Positions 25,701 through 37,161 of a DNA stretch of 64,000 nucleotides are shown here, piece after piece. The position numbers were made by a program, and so were the translations under genes. Under the pieces are notes generated by a model, which had not been told where the DNA came from, did no database searches, and saw only the letters and a list, made by a program, of their open reading frames with translations. How positions within the stretch are numbered: position 1 is the first letter of the stretch; every line of letters starts with the position of its first letter. The stretch lies in assembly GCA_014621425.1 (NCBI GenBank), contig JAANBB010000039.1, positions 115,942 to 179,941 on the forward strand, read 5' to 3'. This DNA comes from Cylindrodendrum hubeiense. Its lineage: Eukaryota > Ascomycota > Sordariomycetes > Hypocreales > Nectriaceae.

Positions 25701-27900
25701 AATTGAGTCATCAATATGATGCCAATTTTCCTTCTCTGCATTGATTAATGAACCAACACTCTTTTCATTACCAGGGGCCGTTTCATGCTCTGAATATAGA
25801 CGACGGGGTCTCAATTTTGATTGACAAAATATTCTCAATTGAATTGACGGCTGCTAAAAGAAAGAAAGAAGGGGGCCAATTCTAAAAGCCCTACACGACC
25901 ATGCTACCAAAAGCAGCTCATGGGTTTACTCCACCCCACGTACCTTGTGACCACAATGCAATCCCCCTCCTAAAGCTGCTTCCATTGCTGTAGGAATGCC
26001 CAAACAGGCTGGGCATTTGTCTCATCTGACCACACCCATGGCTTCATTTGACTGGCTTCAAGCCAATGTGTTTGTACTGCTTTGTCCCTGAAGCGTCAAA
26101 GCCGCATTAGGAATATTGAAGGGGGATCTGCGTTGCCATGGTAGGCTTCAAGACGGAGGGCCGATTTTATCGTGCCGAGAGGGATGCTGTGATACGATTG
26201 CAGCCAATCCTTCTAAGCTCGCGGATTCGAATGCTCAAGTATAGGGATAATGCCTCGCTATGAGATATGATTATTTAATGATGGATATACTCGGGGAGGG
26301 GGACTGGGCTGATGAATAGGTGGAATCGAGGGAAGGAGAATCCTTCTCCCTACACTGGGTTCATCAGCTTGGACACTATGGGACACCGGGCAAATGTAAA
26401 CTTTTGCTTTACCCACTGAATATATTGTGTATCTGGAAATGGGAGAAGATAAACCTTTCAGCTAGATATGTACTAGTCACCTAAAGACAAGTTGACTCGT
26501 AGTGAACGGCACATTCCAATACTAACCTAATATCTGCATACAAACGGAGGGCATGCTATTACCCAGAGCCATGATTTGACACATCGCATGATGGTCCCCT
26601 TGCCAATTAATTCACCTTATCCTCATTATGATGCTTCTGGAGCCGCCCAGTATTGATGATCACGCTGCAGATATCATCTGGCTCCCGGACTGATCCCTCT
26701 GTTACCAAATGTCGTACACACCGAGCCATGCATTATGAAAACACTTGGGAGAAAGTAAGCTCAGCCAAAGGAATGTCCTAGCGAAGCTCTACGCTAGAGG
26801 TCTGCAGGCCCAGGCATGAAGATGCGTGGTTCTGAATGACTAGCAAGCGGAATCGACCCGCCCTGGCAAATCACGCCGTTCAGGATTTGTCCCAAGCCCA
26901 TTCGACGACTCGGAGTTATGAGCTGCCCGGGAAAGTATCCCAAGTACCAGTACGCAGGCCATATCATCTTGTGTCTCTGTATTTACTCAGCGTTCCCAGG
27001 AATAAGGAGTGTGTATACGACTGATGGTATTATTGAACGCTTTTTTTGCAGTAGCCAGCTTGCTAAACACAGCATTGCAGCTTTGACCCGAATAGCAGTC
27101 GCCTGGAGCGGGATTCCAGTATGTAACAAGTCCTTTCTGCATGGAGAGATCATGTCCGTCCTTGATCCTTCCTCACTCCATGTAGCAAACTTTCAAGTAA
27201 TCGGCTTCCATACCTTAGTCCTTTCCCTCCTTTCCCCAACTAACAAACTTTTGCATAATAACCTTTAGGGCCTTGAGTCAATCCATCCCTTTTGACACAA
27301 ATCAGGCTGCTTGTATGGATATCCCTGGTAATAGCTGTTGCCTCGTATCGGTAGAAAACCACCACATTAGATTGGCAGCCCGTAGAAGTGCGAGTAACCG
27401 CGTCAACAGAGGAGCTGAACTAGTGGCCGCCTGTGAAGCATTTCAGTTGCATCGGAAGGCGGCAGAAGCGATTGCGGACCCTCGCTATCCCGCCTTTTAG
27501 AGTACATCAGAATGTCTCTGTACATCCGGGGTAGGATGGTCGGTCGCCTGTCTCGGTCGGCCTCGGTCGTTCTCGGCCATTCTCAGTTGTCTCGGTCGAT
27601 CGGTCTCGACCGTTTCGATGTCGGCCTATCGGGTCCGTAGCTGCCAGAAGTACCAGAAGTACCAGATCGAGGCGAGAGGCCGGAAAATGGATGTTAGGGG
27701 CTTGCTGCAACCAGGCAGGACAGTCACCTGAAAAAAGGCCAATGCCTGCCGTGCCGCACGAGGATCACACTGTACAGACGCTTGGAGAGTTCTTTGGAGT
27801 CGTCACTCTAAATCGAAGCCGTATCTTGCACTGCTTAGATCTATTTACACCTTCAATACGCTGGAACTTCATTCACAGTCACATTATCCTTTAGGCGTGA
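22735..27900. other. 5.2-kb stretch without a recognisable gene
   Basis: All open frames are short (under 130 codons) and none shows a domain. The sequence is of mixed composition with no intact transposase, terminal inverted repeat or LTR that I can see. It could hold non-coding RNAs or old, mutated repeats. Two small repeats lie near its right end: an approximately 10-bp TCGGTC repeat and a 9-bp repeat (ccagaagta) at about 27647-27670. Confidence 0.45.
27541..27612. repeat. Imperfect ~10-bp TCGGTC tandem repeat
   Basis: Units of the form tcggtcgNNc recur about six times, and the array ends in a CGGTC-TC-GACCG inverted pair. It lies about 290 bp past the 3' end of the monooxygenase gene. 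It may be a simple-sequence expansion or a cluster of zinc-cluster factor sites. Confidence 0.5.
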
Positions 27901-29532
27901 CTATTTACTGACAGTAAACTTGGACCAGTCCGCGAGTGCGTTGGAACATTCTTGCCACCAGGCCGGGATTCCACCGTGCCAGATCAATGGTTCCCTCCTC
28001 TTGCCGGGGATGTTCGCCCCATTCCACCAAGACGGAGTCTCCCGATTCAGCAGTATGTTGAAGACCTTTAATGAAGCTTGCCCCCATTCTTCTGCAGCTT
28101 CGTTGGAAACCTCGACAGCTTTTAGCTTATCACTTTTCATCTTCTTGAGAAATGCAGTGACCCATTCTACCTGTAGTTCGAGGAATGGAGGGCCATTTGC
28201 GAGCGAGGTAGGAGCTTGTGGTCCGTAGAGGAAGAACGCATTAGGGAGGCCAGGGACCATCATTCCAAGATATGTCTTGATCCCGTCCTGCCATTTCTTT
28301 CGCAGTGACACTCCCTCCTTATCGGTGATATTCATATCGTAAAGACTTCCTGTCACTGAATCGTAGCCAGTAGCAACAATCACGATATCCAGCTTATGAG
28401 CTTTGCCGTCGACGGTGGTGATTCCACCATTTGTAAATTCTTTGATTGGCGTGCTCTTCAAGTTCACCAGGGAGACATTGGGGCGGTCAATCATCTCGTA
28501 ATAGTCCATCTCCAAGCTTGGTCGCTTCGTTCCAATCCACTGAAACTGCTGCAAGGGGGCAACGATGTCGCGTTTGACGGGATCGGCCATACGTGCGCGG
28601 ACCTTGTTTACCCAGAAGTCGTAAACATCAGCATTGGCCTGTTTGTTGACAATGTATTCTGGAAGGTTGCTCGAAAGAAAGGCGTACCCTCCTCTTTTCC
28701 ACAGCTTTTCGTACAATTTATTGCGCTCTTCTTCGCTCAGGTCGTGGTAAGAAACCTTACAGCGATTGTAGGCGGTGCCTACTGGGCTGCCGTATTTTGC
28801 CCGGGTGAAAATGGTATCATAGAGATTTTTCAGCCCCTCTGATTCCTTGGTAGGTATGACTCGTTGACCCATAGGTATCGCTGTGCAGGGATTCCGAATA
28901 AACACAGTAATCTTGCAATCTTGCTTTGCAAGCGTCTGAAGGATCTGAATTCCAGACGCGCCTTGGCCAATGATGCCAATTTTCTTCCCCGTTATGTCAA
29001 GATCTTCAGGCCACACGGAAGGATGAATAATTGGCCCGGTGAACCTTTCGATGCCAGAGAAATTGGGAATGAAGGCCTTGTTGGTCGACCCGGACGCGAA
29101 GATGGCGTATCGGGAGGTAGCGCACAACCCCGAATCTGTTGAGAACGACCATGTCGTCTTCACTTGATCATAATGAACTCCAGAGACTTTAGTATTGAAA
29201 ATTGCGTCTTTTCGCAGGTCAAGGGTATCATTCAGATGATCAAAATACCGTCGCAGCTCCTCACCATCAGGGAATCTCTCTGTGAAGTTGAACGAGTCCG
29301 TGACGTTAGATAGACTTAGTTGGTACAAAGGGGTCTCAGAGTCGACTCTGACACCGGGATATCTATTGAAGTGCCAAACGCCGCCAAAGTCACCCCCGGC
29401 CTCTAGGATCTTAGCTGTGTAACCTTGACGACGCATCTCATGAAGGGCATAGCAGCCGCCAAATCCAGCGCCGACGATGATGACATCGACAACGAGATCG
29501 TAAAGAGGGAGTACAGACTCGGGTGAAGTCAT
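27901..29532 (-). CDS. Baeyer-Villiger flavin monooxygenase
   Basis: An intronless frame of 543 residues encodes an FAD- and NADPH-dependent class B monooxygenase. The FAD dinucleotide motif GAGFGG is at 21-26. The Baeyer-Villiger fingerprint FTGPIIHPSVWP is at 164-175 and matches FxGxxxHxxxW(P/D). The NADP motif GQGASG is at 189-194, and an ATGYD motif lies near 390. Such enzymes insert oxygen next to a ketone to make an ester or lactone; fungal examples act in steroid, terpene and polyketide metabolism or in ketone use. No synthase or P450 neighbour is present, so a stand-alone catabolic or detoxifying role is more likely than a biosynthetic cluster. Absence of introns is unlike most genes here and may hint at transfer, but many fungal members are intronless. 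Confidence 0.93.
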   Translation of the reverse strand: MTSPESVLPLYDLVVDVIIVGAGFGGCYALHEMRRQGYTAKILEAGGDFGGVWHFNRYPGVRVDSETPLYQLSLSNVTDSFNFTERFPDGEELRRYFDHLNDTLDLRKDAIFNTKVSGVHYDQVKTTWSFSTDSGLCATSRYAIFASGSTNKAFIPNFSGIERFTGPIIHPSVWPEDLDITGKKIGIIGQGASGIQILQTLAKQDCKITVFIRNPCTAIPMGQRVIPTKESEGLKNLYDTIFTRAKYGSPVGTAYNRCKVSYHDLSEEERNKLYEKLWKRGGYAFLSSNLPEYIVNKQANADVYDFWVNKVRARMADPVKRDIVAPLQQFQWIGTKRPSLEMDYYEMIDRPNVSLVNLKSTPIKEFTNGGITTVDGKAHKLDIVIVATGYDSVTGSLYDMNITDKEGVSLRKKWQDGIKTYLGMMVPGLPNAFFLYGPQAPTSLANGPPFLELQVEWVTAFLKKMKSDKLKAVEVSNEAAEEWGQASLKVFNILLNRETPSWWNGANIPGKRREPLIWHGGIPAWWQECSNALADWSKFTVSK

Positions 29533-31519
29533 GATTGACCGTCAAGTGCTAATACTGTCAACAATGTGGTTTAAAGTGATGTTTGGCCGATAGTGTAAGA
29601 CTGATAGTTGACAATTCAGTACCAAGCCATCATAATCCAGTCAGAGTACTTTCTAGCCTCAAAGTGTTCAAGTGTCCAAAGTCGCCCAGCTATTCAATTG
29701 AAAGTCACCATGTCTTGGTGCGGGGTATTCGGAGTTGGCTGAGCAGTCACACAGGATCCGTGCAAGCCACCCAGATATCAATCAATTACAGCTTGCAGAT
29801 TGACGCAGCCAAGAAATTATAAAAGTAAAAAAGCAATGTAAGTGAAACAAAATCCTTTGTGATGTCCAATCCCGAGCGAGGTATTCACAGGTAGCTACAC
29901 CGCCACGAGGCCTATCGGTCAGAAGTCCCTAAAATGAGGAGGCGCGGTTGTGGAAGGGCTGTCCACTGGATATGTGCATCTTGATAAAGGCAAAGCTCAT
30001 AGGAATGCATGCTCAATTTACTATTGATACTACGAAGCAATATCTTGTATTATCCGATAGATATCATTCCGTCGATGTCTTTCCAGAAGCTCGTAAACAT
30101 CAGGCTGAGTCTCAACCGACACCCTTCCATCGCCAGCATATCTGCTGCTATTTCAGAGGAGAGGATGATCATTCCCTGAGGGCATAGCTTCGATATCAAA
30201 ATCGAGCACGCAGAACAAAACGTTGAAGTACGCCTCGAAAATAAGGATTTCGTCTCGGAGGCCCAGTGCCTTACCCGATACGTAGTGCCTTACCCGAATG
30301 TGTTCAATAGCGCCAGCAATCGCCTCGGACGGTGGCTGGGCCAACATGAAACTCACCCCCCTCCCTCCCTGGACGGAGCGTACGCAGGAATTCCAAAATT
30401 GCGTTGAGTATACCGGACCGAGGCGATGAAGGCCAGCACACGCATCCTTGGCACCGCCCCAAGAGCAAGGGAATATCCAAGCTAGGGGCAGGAAATCCTG
30501 GCGTCGCCAGTGTCACAACTCCCTCTTCTGTCATTCTTTGTGATCGCACTTAGACATTGGTCTCAATCCTTTTGGGACAACAAAATAGTAGAAACTGCCC
30601 AGTTGGAAGAACTGCTTCACGTTAGTATTGAGCAGCAAACGAGCGAAGGCGGGAACAGCAGTTCCGTCCAATCTCCCAATCAACACTCGTTACAAATGTG
30701 GAAAAGACATCAGACTGAAAATGGGGCTCAAAATGGTGTAAGCTCCCGCGTCCTAGACACAAAATTACCATTGAGGAGTTCAGCAACAACATAGCAGCAA
30801 ACGTCCCGCGAGGCTACGCAACATGCGCGCCCGCTCTCGGTCGAAACCATGATTCGCATTGTGTCATAGCTGACACTCTCTGTACTATTTTTATGGTCCT
30901 GGAATATTTTCGTCTCAACCGGGTCGCCAATGATGCTAAATAAGAGATCGATCAGTTGATAAGACTAAACACATTACCGTTACCGCTGATACATTTGATG
31001 GCGTTCCTAGACATTTTGAATAACTGTATAACTAGAGAATTTCTAATCACAGCTATGCACCATGCAAGTAAGCACCCAGTATGTAGTTAAATGTTGTTTC
31101 GTTCCGGACTAGTCGACCCGCATCGTACTAGAAAGTGTCAGTACACTAGAGTGACTGCTATCACTAGGGAGAAAGATAGCAGAGACCCAGTCGCAGCCGA
31201 AACAATAATCAAGGTCATATGGATCAAGAAATCGATGATGTTATATTGTCGGGAACAATATATGAGAATCATCTAAGCTTTTTATACCTGTCTGAAAGCA
31301 TTCCAAATAAATCAGAATTGTTGTTTCCTTGCAAATTTCGGTTTGCAAATTTCGCATAGCCGTCGGCAATATAAAGGGTTCGGGCTCAATATGAGCAAAG
31401 CCACACCAAGACGCTGCACAGAGCAAGTCTTCGTAGGTAGTGGGTCAGTTTCAAGTGAAAGAAAGAAAAATACTCGAATCGTGGCATCATTAAGGGGTAT
31501 CGTGTATATCGTGCCGTGT
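29533..31519. other. Intergenic, no firm gene
   Basis: AT-rich stretches alternate with a more GC-rich segment at about 30150-30620. There the minus strand has overlapping frames that read partly protein-like, but each is closed by stops. The 14-bp run agtgccttacccga occurs twice, at 30265-30278 and 30284-30297. Confidence 0.45.
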
Positions 31520-32644
31520 TCAATTTTCGTAATTTTCCCATGCAATGTCGTTCATGAAGGTATTCCAGGAATGGTCGTCTGCAGTGCTATTCGGTTGATA
31601 GACTGGGTCCATGTTCGCCGAGTCCACATTGTCCACATAGACTTCGCCGTGTTCATCCGCCATATCCCCCATCTTAATAAGCGTAGACCCCTCGTAACAT
31701 TTGTCCAACGGTACGTCGGCGTACATCCGTTGTTGGTCGAATAATGCTGGGTCCATCATGCCGCCCTGACAACTTTCTGCCTGCAGCACCTTTGCCTCGA
31801 GTGGCAGGTCGGTGGCGAATGCAGGTTCGTCAGAATTGCACACCCAAAATGAATTGGTGTGCACCGTGTTGCTGAAATCTGATGGCGCCTGCGGACAATG
31901 TGTCTTAGGGTGCGATGGGGGTTCAGGGGTCAGATTAAGCGGTGTCAGAGTCGATGGAGATGTATCGACATCCGCACCCAGCTCAGGCGGCGATGATGTT
32001 GGGAGTGAGAGGCTGTCGAGCATAGGGCCACGTGGGTAGTTGACGTGTTGAGACTCATTCGGAGGGTTCGGGAGCCCGCAACTTTGAGCTTGCAGGGTAT
32101 CAAAGCAGCTAGCCATTGACCATCGTCGCGAGAGGCTGAGATCAACCTGGGGGAAGTGTTGAGCAAACGCGCGGTTGATCTCGTTCTCACGCCAATCCTG
32201 GTCTCTGGCCGATGCCAGCCGGGGGATGGCCACCCGACCATTCAGGGATGCATCCACTTGCAGGTTTCCTTTACCAGAGGAAGACTGTAAATTCGGCCCT
32301 AGGATTTGGTAGGAACGTAGGAAGCCTTCTTCCACCTCTTCATACATATCTTCATTTAGGACGACATCCTCAGATATGTAGAATGCCTTGCCCGTACGCT
32401 TCTTGTGGATGTCGCTAGCCATTTGGGCAGACCGGATGCGGGCTTCGATACTGCGGTCCTTTCGTCTGGAGGCGGCGATATAGGCGCGTTCTTTGTTCTG
32501 ATCGTGTGATCGCTGCGTCTGAGGAGCGATGTTAGAGATTGTGGTCGAGTATTATTTTAATCGGCGGGGCTCGGAAAGTACCTTCTGTGGAGGTTCATCA
32601 GAATATATGGTCGAGTCCATTGTGTCGTAAAGTCTTTTAGGCAT
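31520..32644 (-). CDS. Fungus-specific protein of unknown function
   Basis: Two exons, 32644-32582 and 32518-31520, joined by a 63-bp phase-0 intron, encode 353 residues. The N-terminal 80 residues are basic and helical (DQNKERAYIAASRRKDRS, then ASDIHKKRTGKAFYISEDVV) and resemble a block I recall from many uncharacterised Sordariomycete proteins; I cannot attach a named domain. An acidic MYEEVEEGFLRSYQ segment follows. The remaining two thirds is Pro/Ser/Asp-rich and probably disordered. A basic, possibly DNA-contacting N-terminus with an acidic, disordered C-terminus fits a nuclear regulator, but this is inference. The gene stands alone, about 2 kb from the monooxygenase in the same orientation. 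Confidence 0.75.
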
Positions 32645-34809
32645 TGATACGGTCGAGGGTAATTGCAATGCCCGTCTCGTGGATCGAAATATGATTGGCA
32701 GAAGCTGGGTGAAGGAGAAGGTTGGGGTCAAGATTAAGGCGGGTGCGTTAGCGGTTGGCAATGGCTGATTTAGATCGCGACAGGCTCGCCAAGGCTAAAT
32801 TGAACAGCGAGCAGTCATTCGTAGTCTGGTTGACAATAGTCGTGAGCGAAGACGCCGGTAGTAGTAGTAAAGATAAAGCAGCGGGGAACCTTTCGGTTGA
32901 CCCCTGCATGCAATGAAGGTAAAGAGTAGAACAGTATGGTAGGAAGTGGAGGAAGCCGGGATTGACTTCAATTGATCACTGTTGAGGTTATATACGAGTG
33001 GGACAGAGAAGAGAGGGTAAGGGGTAATATATATTTGACATATGCAACTGTCAGTCCATCAATTGACGATCGAACCACTTTGAGGGCATCAACGACGATC
33101 GATCTCGGGAGAGCTCCGTTAGCGCAAGGGTAGGCCAGGGATCGAAGGATCGCCGCACCTCTAGCCGGCTTTGGAAGGCTGAAGAAGGAGGAAACGCCAA
33201 AAACGTCATATCTGGTGATTCTTGACCAAGTTTACCCCGCTTCTTGCAACTTCCAGCCTTTTGGCAGACCTTCCAGGCTCTTCTGTTGTGTGGCGCCTGT
33301 TCAAGCGCCACACACGTCACCACTCTCGATGCCCACCCAAACCTTGGCAACTGTTTGCACCGGTCGCATCGAGCATCCCGGATTTTCCCATTTACTCATT
33401 CTTCCGCCCAGTTCTTCCGCCCACCATTGTCTGCCATGACGTCGCTTATCTCAGATGGCACATCGACTCCCACAACCCCGATGGCCATACTGGGATGTTG
33501 GTCCCGGGCAGGTTCGTGCCATTGGCCAATCAGAAATGGGTCAATACTTGGCAGGTGGGTACGGGACTGTCAAGAAAAGTGGACGAACAGTTGTGTGAGG
33601 AAGGGAACGGTGACGCGATGCACGCCCTGGAGACTGATTCCTTTTTGACGTCGCCATGTTCTTCCAACATAAGCTTTGGGGATGCACCGTAGACATCTAG
33701 ATTCTATGCAGCTTCAGATTGGCCGAGACGCAGACATTCAAGAGCTTCGGGTTCCATGTCTTGAAGTGCACTCTTGGCAGTAAAACTAGGTTGATCATGG
33801 CCCACAATCCCACCAGCGCCTACCAAACTGTCGGGTCAATACCGACCAAATTGTACCTGATGGTCTAGGAAAACGCGCTAGAGGAAACACAATTTCGTCC
33901 TCATGACCCTGGATCCGCACAATCGGACCAGCTTCATTCTGCCGTTGCCCTTTTGGAAAATCCCTGCGAGGGAATCAGAAAAAGCCTGTCCGACCGACTC
34001 AGAGTCCCCTGCAGCCTCCTGGGGATCAATGTGCCACCCCCCGGACATTTATCCGGCACCTGTACTACTCTTACCACGAAAGCCTGCTACTTATTTGTCA
34101 CTCGCTCGACGTTGCTACCTCCCGAGATCATTGGACTTTGGGGCTACAGGGCGTAGGTACGTTATTTTTATTTTGTTATATTTTATTTTCGGAAAGGAGC
34201 CATAAATGACGGCCCCCCTTGAACAGGAGCCTCCGCCTCGCTTTAGGACCATTGGTTACCTGCCATCGAGCACTGACAATGTAGAGTTACCGTCGTACCT
34301 TCAATCATGGCTCTATTATACATAGACAGAAGAGGGAGGATAAGCAGGTCACAGGTATACCTGTCTCAGTTCATTGGCCTTTTATTGATGTGACTCTAAG
34401 ATAATGATTCCATCCAAAACCTAAGTTGTCTTGAGTGAAGCTTAGGGAACAAGTGTGGGAGAAGCCACCCAGTGCCGTGCCACTCATAGCCCAACCACCT
34501 AATGTCATCGTCGTCATCAGTGGCATCGGCAATGTGTTTCTCGCCAGGCTGCCAGATAGCCATTATGTTAGGTCATAGGTGCAGAGAGGAGGAGGAGGGT
34601 CGATTGATTTTCCGTGTAAGAAAAAGCTTAGTTATCCTTGACCCTAATAACCCATCTTATTCTTGACCCGCCTTTTCACTGTTAATCTGCTTGGAGCTTC
34701 AAACGGAATCCGTGCTATTCCCTATGAATCCCCATCGCAGGCCAACTAGAGCCCGTCACGGCCCATCGGCGAGTCCAACGCCACACTGGCGGCGCGGGAT
34801 TCTGGGTAC
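32645..34809. other. Intergenic, no gene seen
   Basis: A CT-rich segment at 33215-33690 carries overlapping plus-strand frames of up to 156 codons without a recognisable domain. The rest has only short frames. Confidence 0.45.
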
Positions 34810-36629
34810 CTGAATTTGTGCGCTAATCGTGCTGGTCCTGAGCCTTGCCTTCCACGCCAAAGAGGCCCCAACCCTGCGGCTCATCGAGTCAACCGTCTGC
34901 CGCGAGTACTACGCCCAGCACGACCTAACCAAGATCGCGCCGAATGGAGACGTCGACGAGGCCGAGTGAAAGGCCGGTGCCATCCAGAGCAAAGTGGCCT
35001 GGCTGGTCATGGCCGATGAGCTGCTCCATTTCAGCTGCGGTTCGCGAGGCCTGGCGAGCATCGTGTGTGGGGTCGAGTAGCTAATCATGCTGATGTAGAT
35101 TACATCGCGACAATTCCTCTGGACATGGTGGCAAGTCCGTTCGGCCCCAAACTTGTCATGATGTTGAACTTCGTTGGCCTCATCTCGAGCTGGGTCTGGC
35201 TGCTCGTTGTCTGTAGGCGATGGACCCTCATGGTGCTGAAGGGCCGGGCATGGCGTGCTCGCCTGCGAACTAGGCGCGTTCTACAACACATTCTCCGTCA
35301 ACTGGATCCTGGCCTCTTTCGTATTTTGCCTGCCTGGCGGGCAACTCATTTCAACACGGCCATCATATATTCAGAAACTGCACTGAACACCCATGGCTGG
35401 TTTGAAACCCTCCAACCCCTGGCGCGACGTCACCACACTGTAGTCCTTGTCTAACACCGGCACAGGACGACTGTATTCTAGCTCTTGGAAGGCTTCATCC
35501 AAATATCGCAACTCATCGGCCCCATTATCGGCTCTTCCCTACTGTTTGTCAACATCTGGGCTCCATACTACGTCATCATGCCCATGGCGCTCCTGTCCGT
35601 GGCTTTCGCGTTGGACTTACCGCCGAAAAGGCGTGGCACGGGGACGGACGGGGACTCTACATTGGAACAAGAGGAGCGTGAAAGCCTGGTTACCCATTCG
35701 ATGCGTCACGGTGTCGATGATGGAGACCCTACGGAAAACAACCATCATTCTACCCCACAAGGCATCGTGGGTGGTAAACGTTGAATCAAGAAAGACCTCA
35801 GGCAGTTCTGGGCTTTGATCACAAAATATCAAATCCTTCCCTACGCCCATGCCGCGTGCTTCATTATGCCACTAGGAAAGCAAGCGTTGCACATCTTGCA
35901 ACAATATGTGTCAAAGAGATTTAAGCTCCCCACTGCAAAGGTACGTCAATCATTAGCTCCTCCGAGAATCGAGACTAAATTGACCTTGTAACAGGTTGGG
36001 CTCCTTTTCACTATAAAAGCTGCAGTTGTCATCTTCCTCTATTTTTGCATCCTACCTACCGCGGAAAAGATGATGAAATCGATCAACACTGCTGCGTCCG
36101 TACGATTTGCCAGAGTGAGCATCATTTTCCTGGCTGTGGGGATGGCCGTAATAGGTCTCGCGTGGGATATCGGAGTCCTGATCTTGGGGTTGATCGTGTA
36201 TGCCTCTGGATTTGGCTATCCAGTTCTTGTTCGCTCACTCCTTTCTCACATTGCCTTGGTACATGAACTGCCGATATCACTATTATTTTCCAGTGTCACC
36301 ATAGCCGAAACTGCGGGAAGTCTCGTGGGAGCAGTCGGATTGACCACTGCCTTTACCAAGACATTTGGCCACCATGGATGGATTCAAGGGCTGCCATTTT
36401 TGGTTTGCGCAGTAAGTACACGAGAATTTGTGTTTCTGTCAATGAAATGACCTTAACTGGATACGTTAAACAAGCACATCACTGACAGAGTCAGGTCTTC
36501 TATGCAACCATGATTGTGCCGACATTCCGGCTTGATGTGGGGAAGGATGATTCCGCCCCGCAAGGAAACGACGAAGGGGGTGCCCATCAATCACGAAGTG
36601 CCGAGCCTGATGAGGCTGAAGCTGAATGA
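34810..36629 (+). pseudogene. Decayed MFS transporter
   Basis: Fragments of one 12-helix MFS protein lie in order but in different frames. The first fragment (LRLIESTVCREYYAQHDLTK) ends at an in-frame TGA, 34967-34969. The helix region IPLDMVASPFGPKLV is at about 35115-35160. ASFVFCLPGGQLIS, near 35310-35350, is in another frame. LLEGFIQISQLIGPIIGSS begins near 35482, and a C-terminal half with several helices runs to a TGA at 36627-36629. Some splice-like junctions remain near 35940-35995 and 36410-36490, so the 3' half may still be spliced, but no continuous frame can be built for the 5' half. Upstream codons do not give a convincing start. This looks like a dead paralogue of a fungal multidrug- or metabolite-type transporter. 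Confidence 0.6.
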
Positions 36630-37161
36630 TATATTCCCCCACGGTCATGAGGCCACGCGAGTAGATCCGAGGTAGATGGAAACGGATCAGACCAAAGGGA
36701 TTCGGCACACGAGAAATGTGTGGAGTCCACTCTACTCCATGGCCAGATATGTGCATCGATGGGATTCGCCGTCAGCGCGGCACAAATAGATCAACAATCA
36801 AGACTCTCCTTGCATGCCAGACCTATGTCAACATTATCGCATCTTGTACAGAGACATCCATTTTCTGCATTTCTTTCACACTGGTGAAGTTATGAGTACA
36901 AGCGGCTTTTATCTCCTCCCTCCATATTCTTTCAACCACCCCTCACCCCGTACAGATTGTTGTCAGGCGCAATCTGTACAGTCATCATGTGGAGGCTTTA
37001 TAACCTAACAGAGCCTTCTTTTTTCAAGACTCTTGTGATAAACCCTGATGAGCCAGCCATCTAATACTCTGTCCCTGTTTCAATCTATTATTCCAAACCC
37101 CACTGACGTACGAGATTCCCACTAAATGCATTGCCCACCAACAACATACCATATTGGTTCT
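36630..37161. other. Intergenic between transporter remnant and ankyrin gene
   Basis: No open frame of interest. It lies 3' of both neighbours. Confidence 0.5.

Noticed and set aside
21000..29532. Secondary-metabolite cluster around the Baeyer-Villiger monooxygenase
   Set aside because: No polyketide synthase, peptide synthetase, terpene cyclase or P450 is in the window; the transaldolase lies 26 kb away among core genes.
30150..30620. Minus-strand protein-like fragment (reads GPVYSTQFWNSC, then SFMLAQPPSEA)
   Set aside because: Overlapping frames read equally well, each is bounded by stops, and I cannot match any to a known family.
33222..33692. 156-codon plus-strand frame
   Set aside because: Biased, Pro/His/Arg-rich composition, overlapping frames on the same strand, no domain or splice support.
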